Shown: positions 26,216 to 34,002 of the stretch, piece by piece | How positions within the stretch are numbered: the stretch's first letter is position 1 | Layout of the letters: each line of letters starts with the position of its first letter | Source: Elusimicrobiales bacterium | Lineage (GTDB): Bacteria; Elusimicrobiota; Elusimicrobia; Elusimicrobiales; UBA9959 | Reading direction: 5' to 3' | NCBI GenBank assembly: GCA_028713125.1 | Contig: JAQTOU010000002.1 | Coordinates: 62,001 to 126,000, forward strand | Length of the DNA stretch: 64,000 nucleotides | Position numbers and translations under genes: made by a program | The notes under the pieces: generated by a model | Database searches by the model: none | The model's input: the letters and a program-made list of their open reading frames with translations, nothing else | What the model was told of the DNA's origin: nothing

Positions 26216-27664
26216 ATGGCAAACGCAAAGATCAAGAAAGAAATATTCGCGAACACGTCCTTCGAGGAGACGAGGATAGCGATCCTGGAGTCCGGAAAGC
26301 TGGCCGAGCTGTTCTGGGAGCGCCGCAGCTCCGGGAACATCGTGGGCAATATTTATAAAGCCACGGTCGAGAACGTGCTGCCGGGCATCTCCAGCGCTTT
26401 CATGGATATCGGGCTGGACAAGAACGCCTATATCTACATCTCCGACGTGCTGGGCAACCAGAAAGAGCCGATAGACAAGCTGCTGAGAAAGGGCCAGGAG
26501 GTCATGGTCCAGGTCACGAAGGACGCCATCAGCACCAAGGGCATGAAGGTGACCATGGACGTGTCCCTGCCGGGGCGCTTCCTGGTGCTGACGCCCTTCC
26601 AGGAATTCGTGGGAGTTTCCAAGAACATCGAGGACGCGGAGGAGCGCAAGCGGCTCTCCGAGATAATGCGCAAGATCGCCGACACCAAGACCCTCGGCAC
26701 CAAGGGCTGCATCGTGCGCACCGAGGCGGAAGGCGCCACCGAGGAGGAGATGGAACGCGAGGTGAAGTACCTGCTTAAGATGTGGGACACCGTGCAGGCG
26801 CATTTCGATACCGCCAGGCCGCCCGCGCTGCTGCACAAGGATATGGACATGACCATGCAGGTGGCGCGCGACATCCTCTCCGACGAAACCACCATCTACA
26901 TGCTGGACAACAAGGACGATTTCCACAACGTGCAGGAATTCGCCGCGAAGATCTCCCCGGACCTGAAGGACCGGATAAAGCTGTACGACAGCAAGACCCC
27001 GATCTTCAAGGCCTTCAATATCGAAAAAGAGATAGACGAGCTGCGGCGCGTAAAAGTGCCGCTCCCTAACGGGGGCAGCATCATCATCCAGGAGGCGGAG
27101 TCCCTGTGCGCGATAGACGTGAACACCGGCCGCTTCACCGGCTCCAAGTCGCAGGAGGAGACCGTGACCGCCACCAACATCGAGGCGGCCCTGGAAGCGG
27201 CGCGGCAGCTCAGGCTGCGCAATATCGGCGGCATCATCGTGATCGACTTCATCGACATGAAGAAGGCCGCGAACCGCCACAAGGTGGTCAGCGTCATGGA
27301 GGCCGCGGTGAGCCGCGACCGGGCCAAGATCCGGATACTTCCCATCACCCGCCTGGGCCTGGTGGAGATGACGCGCGAGCGCAAGCGCGAGAGCACCGTA
27401 AGCCTGCTTACCGAGGAGTGCCCCGAGTGCCACGGCTGCGGCCGCGTGCTCTCCAGCGAGACCATCCGCATAAAGATACAGCGCGAGATCCACAATATCA
27501 CGATGGGCCGCCCCGGCGGGAACCTGAGGATAGTGACTCATCCCATCCTCTGCGAGGTGCTCAAGAAAAAGCAGGGGATGATAGAGAAGAACGTGCACCG
27601 CAGCGTGAAGCTGGCCGCCGATCCGCAGCTTACCTGGGAAGACTACCGGATAATACTCGAATAA
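26216..27664 (+). CDS. rng: Ribonuclease E/G family protein (Rng type)
   Basis: An endoribonuclease that acts in rRNA and mRNA processing. The 482-residue protein has an S1 domain near the N-terminus (about 40-130, with GNIYKATVENVLPGISSAFM), the catalytic core with D residues in ESLCAIDVNTGRFTGS and GIIVIDFIDMKKAANRHK, and the zinc-link CPECHGCGRV. It lacks the long C-terminal scaffold of RNase E, so it is of the RNase G type. AAGGAG (26205-26210) precedes the ATG. Confidence 0.96.
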   Translation: MANAKIKKEIFANTSFEETRIAILESGKLAELFWERRSSGNIVGNIYKATVENVLPGISSAFMDIGLDKNAYIYISDVLGNQKEPIDKLLRKGQEVMVQVTKDAISTKGMKVTMDVSLPGRFLVLTPFQEFVGVSKNIEDAEERKRLSEIMRKIADTKTLGTKGCIVRTEAEGATEEEMEREVKYLLKMWDTVQAHFDTARPPALLHKDMDMTMQVARDILSDETTIYMLDNKDDFHNVQEFAAKISPDLKDRIKLYDSKTPIFKAFNIEKEIDELRRVKVPLPNGGSIIIQEAESLCAIDVNTGRFTGSKSQEETVTATNIEAALEAARQLRLRNIGGIIVIDFIDMKKAANRHKVVSVMEAAVSRDRAKIRILPITRLGLVEMTRERKRESTVSLLTEECPECHGCGRVLSSETIRIKIQREIHNITMGRPGGNLRIVTHPILCEVLKKKQGMIEKNVHRSVKLAADPQLTWEDYRIILE

Positions 27665-27751
27665 GGACCGGGGGTCGGGAGTCGAGCAAAGCGAGGCCGT
27701 GCTTGTCGGGGAGCGAAGATCGGAAATCGGGAGCCGGGGATCAGAGAGGGA
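27665..27751. repeat. Degenerate heptamer repeats upstream of amidase
   Basis: Two runs of 7-bp units: GGACCGG, GGGTCGG, GAGTCGA (27665-27685) and AGATCGG, AAATCGG, GAGCCGG, GGATCAG, AGAGGGA (27717-27751). Both are purine-rich in the same direction. They fill the spacer between rng and the amidase gene and end in its ribosome binding site. Confidence 0.7.
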
Positions 27752-27755
27752 GTTT

Positions 27756-29348
27756 ATGCTGAAAAGATTGCTTGTGTTCATGTTCGTGGCGGCGGCGCTT
27801 TGCCAGCCGGTTCAGGCGCGGGTGGACGAGGTGACCTATCTCAAGAACGGGGTTTATACCGGGAAGATAGGCACTTACGCGCTGAGCGGGACGGTTTACC
27901 TCGACGCCGGGCAGGCGGCCAAGCTTATCGGGGGGAAGATCTACTGGTACCCCGTCTCCGGCAAGCTGCTGCTGCAGATAAAGGGCAAGAAAGTGGTGTT
28001 TTTCATGAAGTCCGATTCGGTCATCATCAACGACGAGACCGAGCAGTTCCCCAACCCGATGATAGTGCGCGGCGGGAAGGCCTTCCTTGCGCTGAACTTC
28101 TTTATCTCCAAGCATTTCTCGGACGCGTTCGGCTTCAGGCTGGAGTATAACCAGGCCACCGGTGCGCTGACCGCGCAGCGGGAGGTCAACATAACCTCTA
28201 TCAATTACTTCTCCCACCAGGACAAGACGAGGATCGTGGTCTATATGGAGGAGCCGCTGGAGTTCCAGTCCTCCCAGAAAGAGAATAACCTTTTCAAGGT
28301 GACCATCCTCGGCGGGGTTGTCGGCCGCGAGGAGAAGCTCAGCGTGGGCGACGGCGTCGTACGCGGAGTCGACCTGCTGCAGGAAAATAAAATGGCCCGT
28401 CTCGTGATCAACCCGGACGCTAATTTCGGCAAGGTCAGCGTTTTCAGGCTTTCCGACCCCGACCGCCTCGTCATAGACGTCTCGAAGCTGGACGTGCCGG
28501 TGCAGCAGAGCATCACGGGCGAAGCCGCCGGGGAGCCTGGCGCCATCCCCGTCATAGCTCCCTCCGCAGGGGGCTTCGAAACGGGGGCCGCTGCCGCCGT
28601 CGCGGGCGGAGCGTCCTCGTCCACGGCGGGGATGAATATCCCGGACAAGCTGGAGGTGGGCGGCGCGGGTCGTAAAAAGATAGTCATAGACGCGGGCCAC
28701 GGCGGCAAGGACCCGGGCGGAAAAAAACTTTTCGGGCTGAAGGAAAAGGACCTGAACCTGCTTATAGCCAAAGAGCTCTACGACCAGCTCAAAGCCGAGG
28801 ATAATTTCGACGTCCTGCTTACCCGCGGCACGGACGAGTTCATCCCGCTGGCCGACCGCTCGGTCATGGCCAATAATTTCAAGGCGGACCTCTTCATCTC
28901 CATTCACGCCAACGCCTCGCGCGACAGGCGCGAGAGGGGTTTTGAAATTTACTTCATGTCCGAGAAGGCGTCCGACCCCTGGGCCGCCGAAGTGGCCGAC
29001 TACGAAAACTCCGTCATCAGCCTCGAGGACGGGGCGGAGCAGGGCGATCCTGCGGCCATGCTGCTGCACTCCATGGCCCGCAACGAATATCTTAACGAGG
29101 GCAGCCGGCTGGCCGGCCTTGTCACCGCGGAGATGGAGAAGCGCACCCCCTTCGTGAACCGCGGGGTGAAGCAGGCCGCCTTTTACGTGCTCAGGGGCAC
29201 CTACTCCCCCGGCATTCTGGTAGAAACGGGCTTCATGACCAATTCCTCCGACCAGAAAAGCATGAACGATAAAAAAGTGCGCACGAAGGTGGCTAACGCC
29301 ATCTATAGAGCGGTGATGAAATACGGAGAGCTGAAGAAGTGGCACTAG
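27756..29348 (+). CDS. N-acetylmuramoyl-L-alanine amidase, exported, AMIN plus Amidase_3
   Basis: Cleaves the peptide from the glycan strand of peptidoglycan. Residues 1-22 are a signal peptide (MLKRLLVFMFVAAALCQPVQ). Next are two beta-rich regions, the second AMIN-like (about 150-245), which would bind the wall. After a Gly/Ala/Ser linker (about 255-300) comes the Amidase_3 domain with zinc ligand H in IDAGHGGKDPGG, E in LKEKDLNL, H in SIHANASRDR and catalytic E in VETGFMTN. ATG 27756 is preferred over 27699 since the signal peptide begins there and GAGAGGGAG precedes it. Confidence 0.95.
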   Translation: MLKRLLVFMFVAAALCQPVQARVDEVTYLKNGVYTGKIGTYALSGTVYLDAGQAAKLIGGKIYWYPVSGKLLLQIKGKKVVFFMKSDSVIINDETEQFPNPMIVRGGKAFLALNFFISKHFSDAFGFRLEYNQATGALTAQREVNITSINYFSHQDKTRIVVYMEEPLEFQSSQKENNLFKVTILGGVVGREEKLSVGDGVVRGVDLLQENKMARLVINPDANFGKVSVFRLSDPDRLVIDVSKLDVPVQQSITGEAAGEPGAIPVIAPSAGGFETGAAAAVAGGASSSTAGMNIPDKLEVGGAGRKKIVIDAGHGGKDPGGKKLFGLKEKDLNLLIAKELYDQLKAEDNFDVLLTRGTDEFIPLADRSVMANNFKADLFISIHANASRDRRERGFEIYFMSEKASDPWAAEVADYENSVISLEDGAEQGDPAAMLLHSMARNEYLNEGSRLAGLVTAEMEKRTPFVNRGVKQAAFYVLRGTYSPGILVETGFMTNSSDQKSMNDKKVRTKVANAIYRAVMKYGELKKWH

Positions 29349-29435
29349 CAATCGACAATCGGGAATCGAGGATCGAGAATCCTCGGAAGCAGAGCTGGTA
29401 GTTTTCTTCTGATCCCCGATTCCCGATTCTTGATC
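29349..29435. repeat. Inverted heptamer repeat element between amidase and murI
   Basis: Left arm 29349-29383 holds 7-bp units CAATCGA, CAATCGG, GAATCGA, GGATCGA, GAATCCT. Right arm 29411-29435 holds the complement, CCCGATT, CCCGATT, CTTGATC. The 25-nt cores (29350-29374 and 29411-29435) pair at 21 of 25 positions around a 36-nt spacer. The right arm ends next to TATAAT and the murI ATG. Confidence 0.85.
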
Positions 29436-29442
29436 TATAATT

Positions 29443-30243
29443 ATGAAGAACAGCGAAAGGCCGATCGGTATTTTTGACTCGGGGCTCGGCGGGCTTACGG
29501 TTTTCAAAGAACTGCGCTCCCTGCTGCCGGGAGAGGACCTTATCTATTTCGGCGACACCGCCCGGGTTCCCTACGGCACGAAGTCGGCCGAGGCCGTCCT
29601 GTCCTTTTCAAAGGAGATCACCGCCTTCCTGCTAGGAAAAAAGATAAAATTCCTGATAGTGGCCTGCAATACGGCCTCCTCGCTGGCGCTGGACGAAATA
29701 AGAAAACTTTCCCCGGTGCCCGTAATGGGAGTTATACAGCCGGGCGCGGAGGCCGCACTGAAAGCGGTTCCGGCCGGCGGCCGGGTCCTCGTCACCGGGA
29801 CCTCGGCCACGGTGAACAGCCGCGCTTACTCCCGGGCCCTGGCGGAGTCAGGCCGCGGGATAAAGGTGACGGAAAAGGCCTGCCCGCTGTTCGTACCGCT
29901 AGTGGAGGAAGGCTGGTGCTCGAAGCCGGCCGCGGCGCTGACGGCGCGCGAATATCTAGCGCCGTTCAGGGGGAAAGCCGACGTTCTCATACTCGGCTGC
30001 ACCCATTACCCGCTGCTGAAAAAAGTGATCGCGCGGGTGATGGGTCCGCGCACCAGGATAGTCGATTCCGCGCTGGCGGCCGCGGTAAGCGCCAGGAACG
30101 AACTGGCGGGACTGGGCCTGCTTAACCGGGCCCGGAGAGGGCGCTCCGAGTTCATCGTCAGCGACGCGCCGGAAAGATTTTCCGAGTTGGCTTTAAAGCT
30201 GCTGAAGATCCGGACAGGCAGGGTTGCGGTCAAGAGGTTCTAG
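29443..30243 (+). CDS. murI: Glutamate racemase
   Basis: Makes D-glutamate for peptidoglycan. The 266-residue protein has PIGIFDSGLGGLTVFKEL, the first catalytic cysteine in VACNTASSLA and the second in LGCTHYPLL, with the family lengths between them. The ATG stands 1 nt after TATAAT (29436-29441); that hexamer is too close to be its own promoter. No strong ribosome site is visible. The heptamer inverted repeat is directly upstream. Confidence 0.96.
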   Translation: MKNSERPIGIFDSGLGGLTVFKELRSLLPGEDLIYFGDTARVPYGTKSAEAVLSFSKEITAFLLGKKIKFLIVACNTASSLALDEIRKLSPVPVMGVIQPGAEAALKAVPAGGRVLVTGTSATVNSRAYSRALAESGRGIKVTEKACPLFVPLVEEGWCSKPAAALTAREYLAPFRGKADVLILGCTHYPLLKKVIARVMGPRTRIVDSALAAAVSARNELAGLGLLNRARRGRSEFIVSDAPERFSELALKLLKIRTGRVAVKRF

Positions 30244-30262
30244 CTAAGGGAGGCTTAAGTAT

Positions 30263-30721
30263 ATGAACAAAACTTTAATCGCGGCGCTGCTGCTGGTTTG
30301 CGCTGGACCGCTTTACGCGAAGGAGCCGTCTAAAAAGATAAAAGCCGAGATGGCCGCGCTCACGGCCGCTACCACGCAGCAGATGGCCCTGGACTCCGTA
30401 CAGAGCAAGAAGGCCGAGCAGGCGAAAGCCGCCGCGGCCAAGCAGGAACAGGACGCCGAGGAATCCGTCGTCATGATCGATTCGAAGACCGAGGAGACCG
30501 AGTCTCCCGCGGCTTACGGCATGGAGGGGGAAGACCGGCTGGTCCCCGGCGGGCTCCCTTCTTCCTACGGGCAGTGCAAAGGCACTATCACCGACGCCGG
30601 CCGGAATATAATGATCTTTGAGAGCCTCGACGACGGCTCCCTCTCTTTCGTCCAGGTGACGGTGGGGAAGGCCAATGTTTCCTGGAAACTTATAGACCGC
30701 GTACCGCGCAGCGCCGACTAG
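30263..30721 (+). CDS. Exported protein of unknown function
   Basis: A 152-residue protein with a signal peptide (residues 1-19, cut after LYA). Residues 20-75 are rich in Lys, Ala, Gln and Glu, probably helical, and the C-terminal ~60 residues look like a small beta domain (GQCKGTITDAGRNIMIFES and FVQVTVGKANVSWKLI). I recognise no family. It begins 20 nt after murI with AGGGAGG (30246-30252) before it. Probably co-transcribed with murI; no role can be inferred. Confidence 0.75.
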   Translation: MNKTLIAALLLVCAGPLYAKEPSKKIKAEMAALTAATTQQMALDSVQSKKAEQAKAAAAKQEQDAEESVVMIDSKTEETESPAAYGMEGEDRLVPGGLPSSYGQCKGTITDAGRNIMIFESLDDGSLSFVQVTVGKANVSWKLIDRVPRSAD

Positions 30722-30833
30722 ACGGCAGGCGGCCGGGGAGCTCCACGTTTTAAAACCAAATACTTCCCCGTTCCGAGAATGCTAAAATATATTTAACGGC
30801 CGCGCGTTTCCCGCCGGCCCCGAGAGGTACAAT

Positions 30834-31019
30834 ATGAAAAGAAAAGACCTTGTAAGACACCTTGTAAGCAAAGGCTGCGTGCTTTCCCGCGAGGGCGGAA
30901 AGTATTCTGTTTTTATGAACCCGGTCACCAACAAGGAAGTCCCGGTTACCAGGCATACCGAAATAGCCGATTTTACCGTGCGCAAGATCTGCCGGGACCT
31001 GGGAGTAGACCAGCCCTGA
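30834..31019 (+). CDS. Orphan HicA-like toxin-fold protein, catalytic His missing
   Basis: A 61-residue protein with the HicA/YcfA dsRBD-like pattern: KRKDLVRHLVSKGCVLSREGGKYSVF, then VPVTRH, then VRKICRDLGV. HicA toxins carry a histidine in a G-S-H-H or G-G-K-H motif; here the site reads GGKY, so mRNA cleavage is unlikely. No HicB-like antitoxin gene is adjacent: the next gene is a lipoprotein. GAGAGG (30822-30827) precedes the ATG. It may be a decayed toxin or a repurposed RNA-binding domain. Confidence 0.72.
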   Translation: MKRKDLVRHLVSKGCVLSREGGKYSVFMNPVTNKEVPVTRHTEIADFTVRKICRDLGVDQP

Positions 31020-31030
31020 AGCTGAGGGCG

Positions 31031-31120
31031 AAGGATCAAGGATGAGGGATGAAGGAAAGAAGCGCGGGGGAACAAAGAGGTCTTCTCTGCCCCTGGTCTT
31101 TTATCCTTTATCCTTTATTA
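31031..31120. repeat. Inverted heptamer repeat overlapping a lipoprotein gene
   Basis: Left arm 31031-31058 has units AAGGATC, AAGGATG, AGGGATG, AAGGAAA. Right arm 31100-31120 has TTTATCC, TTTATCC, TTTATTA, the complementary family. The arms flank about 41 nt. The left arm contains the ATG at 31042 and the right arm encodes part of the signal peptide of the gene. Confidence 0.8.
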
Positions 31121-31482
31121 TTTTCGCCTGCGCCTGCGCGTCGGCGAAGCTGGACGTGATCCAGGTGGGCCCCTGGTTCGCCCCGCGCGACTGGCGCAAA
31201 GTAGAGGTCTATTCCTCGCGCGGCGAGACGAGCGCCCCCTGGGGCGGGATAGCCATTATCCACAGCGAAAGGGTCAGCGCGAAAACCGGCGAGGCTGCCC
31301 TTGAGGGGCTTAAGCTGCAGGCCCGTAAAAAAGCGGCGGAGCTCGGCGCCGACGGCGTGATACTGACGGTGGACTCCGCCCCGTCCGGACCGCAGATGGG
31401 CGTTTACCAGGAGCCGGAGATCTTCCTGAGCGCGCTGGCCATAAAATATGTCACAGAAGTCTCCACCTCCCCAGTCAAATAA
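31042..31482 (+). CDS. Putative lipoprotein of unknown function
   Basis: A 146-residue protein. After a charged start (MRDEGKKRGGTKR) comes a hydrophobic run SLPLVFYPLSFIIFACACAS with a lipobox-like IFAC, so membrane anchoring as a lipoprotein is likely. The mature part has a central helix and strands (KTGEAALEGLKLQARKKAAE) and resembles small DUF-type secreted domains, with no family I can name. ATG 31042 has no clear ribosome site, and it lies inside a heptamer repeat. The end overlaps the next gene by 35 nt. Confidence 0.65.
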   Translation: MRDEGKKRGGTKRSSLPLVFYPLSFIIFACACASAKLDVIQVGPWFAPRDWRKVEVYSSRGETSAPWGGIAIIHSERVSAKTGEAALEGLKLQARKKAAELGADGVILTVDSAPSGPQMGVYQEPEIFLSALAIKYVTEVSTSPVK

Positions 31483-32170
31483 GATACGCATCGCTTTCGA
31501 CCGCGCGGAAGCCGTCACCTGGCGCGGCCGCGGCATAGTGATAGACCTGTTCAGGTTCTCCAATACCATCTGCGCGCTTCTGGAAAGCGGGCGCCGCGAC
31601 GTGAGGGTCTACGCCACCCCGGCGCTGGCGCTGGCGGCCCGCGGCCGGCAGAAAGATTCGGACCTCTTCTCCGAGATAGACATGGGGCCCGGCGTGGACC
31701 AGTACGACAATTCCCCTTATACCGCGCTCTACGGCTCCGACCCTTCCCGCCCCGCGCTTTCGGTCACTAATTCCGGGTCCCCGGCCGCCGCCTCCCTGCT
31801 GCTGGCCGAAGAGATCCTGGTGGCCTGCTTCGCTAATTTCCCGGCCCTGGTCTCTTATTGCCTCGCGGGCCCGAAGCCCACTCTTATCGTGCCTGCCTGC
31901 CTGTTCTACGACAGCCGACACGTAGAAGACATGATCTGCGCCCGCGCGCTGGCTGAGGAAATGGAGGGGCGGGATATTTTCGAGCAGGCCCTGCAGGAGA
32001 TACACTCCAGCGGCAGGGTCCTGGATTTTATCGCCGGCAGGCCGGAAACCGGCAAGCGCGATATGGAAATGGCGCTGAAAAAAGGCCATATGAAAACCGT
32101 CCCGCGGATAAAATTCAAGGCCGGCGCGGGCATTGTGGACGACGCCGCGAAGCATAAGGCAAAAGAATGA
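31448..32170 (+). CDS. ComB-like 2-phosphosulfolactate phosphatase family protein
   Basis: A 240-residue protein with the pattern of ComB: VIDLFRFSNTICALLESG, DMGPGVDQYDNSPYTALYGS, LSVTNSGSPAAAS, and the later CARALAEEM helix. In methanogens ComB removes phosphate from 2-phosphosulfolactate for coenzyme M. No ComA or ComC is near, so the substrate here is open. ATG 31448 lies within the previous gene (35-nt overlap), and the end overlaps queC by 4 nt, so it may be coupled to queuosine genes. Confidence 0.75.
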   Translation: MSQKSPPPQSNKIRIAFDRAEAVTWRGRGIVIDLFRFSNTICALLESGRRDVRVYATPALALAARGRQKDSDLFSEIDMGPGVDQYDNSPYTALYGSDPSRPALSVTNSGSPAAASLLLAEEILVACFANFPALVSYCLAGPKPTLIVPACLFYDSRHVEDMICARALAEEMEGRDIFEQALQEIHSSGRVLDFIAGRPETGKRDMEMALKKGHMKTVPRIKFKAGAGIVDDAAKHKAKE

Positions 32171-32847
32171 AAGCTAAAAAAGCTGTCGTGCTCTTTTCCG
32201 GCGGGCTGGATTCCACTACGGCCCTGTGCTGGGCCTTGTCCAAGGGCTATGAATGCCTGGCCGTGTCGTTCGACTACGGGCAGCGCCACTCCCGCGAGAA
32301 CGCCGCCGCCCGCGCCATTGCCAGGCGCCTCGGGGTTAAACTTTACGAAATAAAACTGGACTTCCCCTGGTTTAATACCAGCTCGCTGGTCAACGGCGGG
32401 ATGAAGCTGCCCGACGTCAAACTGTCAAAGATAGGAAAGAAGGGAGACATCCCCTCTACTTATGTGCCCGGGCGCAACCTGGTTTTCGCCTCCGCCGGTT
32501 TTTCCCTGGCCGACGCCGAGGGGGCCGCGGCCGTGGTCCTCGGCCCCAACGTGGTGGATTATTCCGGCTACCCCGACTGCCGCCCGGCTTTTTACCGCGC
32601 CCTTGAAAAAGCCGCCGCGCACGGGACCCGGAGCGGCGCGGGGGGGAAGAGGATAAAATTGCTCACGCCCCTTATCAAACTTAGCAAGGCCGGCATAGCC
32701 CGCCTCGCGCTGAAGCTCGGGGCCCCGCTGGAGCTTACCTGGTCCTGCTACAGCGGCGGGAAGAAACCCTGCGGCCATTGCGATTCGTGCAAACTGCGGC
32801 AGAAAGGCTTCGCGGACGCCGGTCTTAAAGACCCGGCGCTGGTATAA
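32167..32847 (+). CDS. queC: 7-cyano-7-deazaguanine synthase
   Basis: Makes preQ0 for queuosine tRNA modification from 7-carboxy-7-deazaguanine, ammonia and ATP. The 226-residue protein has the PP-loop SGGLDSTT (residues 11-18), YVPGRNLVF and, at the end, the zinc site with four cysteines in SCYSGG, PCGHC and SCKL. It is followed 7 nt later by queE. Genes for queD and folE are not in the window. It overlaps the ComB-like gene by 4 nt. Confidence 0.95.
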   Translation: MKAKKAVVLFSGGLDSTTALCWALSKGYECLAVSFDYGQRHSRENAAARAIARRLGVKLYEIKLDFPWFNTSSLVNGGMKLPDVKLSKIGKKGDIPSTYVPGRNLVFASAGFSLADAEGAAAVVLGPNVVDYSGYPDCRPAFYRALEKAAAHGTRSGAGGKRIKLLTPLIKLSKAGIARLALKLGAPLELTWSCYSGGKKPCGHCDSCKLRQKGFADAGLKDPALV

Positions 32848-32854
32848 GGGCAGA

Positions 32855-33559
32855 GTGAAAAATATTAAAGCGCCTGTTTCCGAGATCTTCTGCTCCGTCC
32901 AGGGCGAGGGCCTTTACTGCGGGCAGCGGCAGGTCTTCCTGCGCTTCGCGGGCTGCAATCTGGCCTGCGGCTATTGCGACGAGCCGGCCGCGCTGGACGC
33001 TTCGGCTGCGGCGCTTATGACCTGCGCGGAGGCCGCGGCGGCGGTTATAAAGCTGGCCCGCGCGAAAAAATCAAAGCACGTTTCGCTTACCGGCGGAGAG
33101 CCGCTGCTGTACTGGCGGTTCATAAAAGCGCTCGCCCCGGCGCTGAAAAAATCCGGACTTACCCTCCACCTCGAAACGAACGGCGTGCTCCATGAGGAGC
33201 TTTTAAAAGTAGCGGGGCTCGCCGACGTCATAGCTATGGATATAAAGCTCCCCTCCTCCACGGGGCAGAAAGCGCGCTGGGCGGAACATAAGAAGTTCCT
33301 CTCCTCCGCCCCGGAAAAAACCTTTATCAAAGCCGTGGTGACCTCTAAAACTAAAATTACGGAGCTTAAAAAGGCCGTCGACCTGGCGGCCTCGGTCAGC
33401 CCAGGGATCCATTTTTTTATACAGCCGGCCACGGCGCGGAAGGCCGGGGAGAAACCGCCGTCGGCTAAATTCGTGGAGGAAGCGGCCTGTTACGCCGCCT
33501 CCAGGCTGAGCCGGGTCAAAGTTCTGCCGCAGCAGCACCCGCTGTGGGGGATAAGATAA
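32855..33559 (+). CDS. queE: 7-carboxy-7-deazaguanine synthase
   Basis: A radical SAM enzyme that contracts the ring of 6-carboxytetrahydropterin on the way to queuosine. The 234-residue protein has the Fe-S motif C34-x3-C38-x2-C41 and the SAM-binding SLTGGEPLLYW. It starts at GTG 32855 with an AGAG-like site. It precedes a small zinc-ribbon-like protein by 27 nt. Radical SAM core is clear; QueE rather than another carboxy-synthase is supported by queC next to it and FCSVQGEG near the start. Confidence 0.93.
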   Translation: MKNIKAPVSEIFCSVQGEGLYCGQRQVFLRFAGCNLACGYCDEPAALDASAAALMTCAEAAAAVIKLARAKKSKHVSLTGGEPLLYWRFIKALAPALKKSGLTLHLETNGVLHEELLKVAGLADVIAMDIKLPSSTGQKARWAEHKKFLSSAPEKTFIKAVVTSKTKITELKKAVDLAASVSPGIHFFIQPATARKAGEKPPSAKFVEEAACYAASRLSRVKVLPQQHPLWGIR

Positions 33560-33586
33560 TCGAGGATCGTAGAGGGGGAAAGAATT

Positions 33587-33892
33587 ATGTCGGACGGAAC
33601 TTTTATCGTGGATTGTCCCTGCTGCAAAGCGCGCATAGAGGTGGACAGCAAGAGCGGCAAGGTGCTGCGCCAATGGGAGAAGCCGGCGGTCAAGGAAGGC
33701 GGCGACCCGATGCAGGAAGCTATAAAAAAAATGAAAGAGGACAAGCTCCGCCTGGACAGCTACTTCTCCAGCGCCGGTAAATCCCTGGAGGATAAAAAGA
33801 AGGAGCTCGACGAAAAGTTCGAAAAAGAGAAGAAGCGCATAAAGGATTCAGGCGACACCTCCAGGCCGGAATCACCCTGGGACCTGGACTAA
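33587..33892 (+). CDS. Small zinc-ribbon and coiled-coil protein, unknown function
   Basis: A 101-residue protein. The start FIVDCPCCKARIEVDSKSG looks like a short zinc-ribbon half (CPCC), followed by a charged helical part (about 40-85), with KKKELDEKFEKEKKRIKD likely a coiled coil. The ending is acidic. No family is recognised. The intrinsic terminator at 33916 closes the unit. The AGAGGGGG site (33571-33578) precedes the ATG. Confidence 0.75.
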   Translation: MSDGTFIVDCPCCKARIEVDSKSGKVLRQWEKPAVKEGGDPMQEAIKKMKEDKLRLDSYFSSAGKSLEDKKKELDEKFEKEKKRIKDSGDTSRPESPWDLD

Positions 33893-33915
33893 GAACCTTT
33901 TCCGCCTGCCCCAAG

Positions 33916-33944
33916 GGCCCACGGCAGCGTGGGCCTGTTTTTTT
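33916..33944 (+). terminator. Rho-independent terminator
   Basis: GGCCCACG (33916-33923), GCAG loop, CGTGGGCC (33928-33935), then a T-rich run to 33944. It ends the ComB-queC-queE-zinc-ribbon unit. Confidence 0.92.
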
Positions 33945-33990
33945 AGGATTTGTTCCCTTACGGCTCTATTAATAACGAGCGGGGGGGAGC

Positions 33991-33996
33991 TAGAAT
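33991..33996 (+). promoter_or_regulatory. Candidate -10 element before the PLD-like gene
   Basis: TAGAAT (33991-33996) ends 6 nt before GTG 34003, so transcription would begin at the start codon. No strong -35 is seen. Confidence 0.35.
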
Positions 33997-34002
33997 ATAA
34001 GT

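Noticed and set aside
29436-29441. TATAAT one base before the murI ATG as a promoter
   Set aside because: Transcription would start inside the gene, after the ATG, and no later start fits the conserved N-terminus. More likely chance or an end of the repeat.
27741-29507. 588-codon minus-strand frame over the amidase gene
   Set aside because: A shadow of the amidase; no family features, and it crosses the repeat and murI start.
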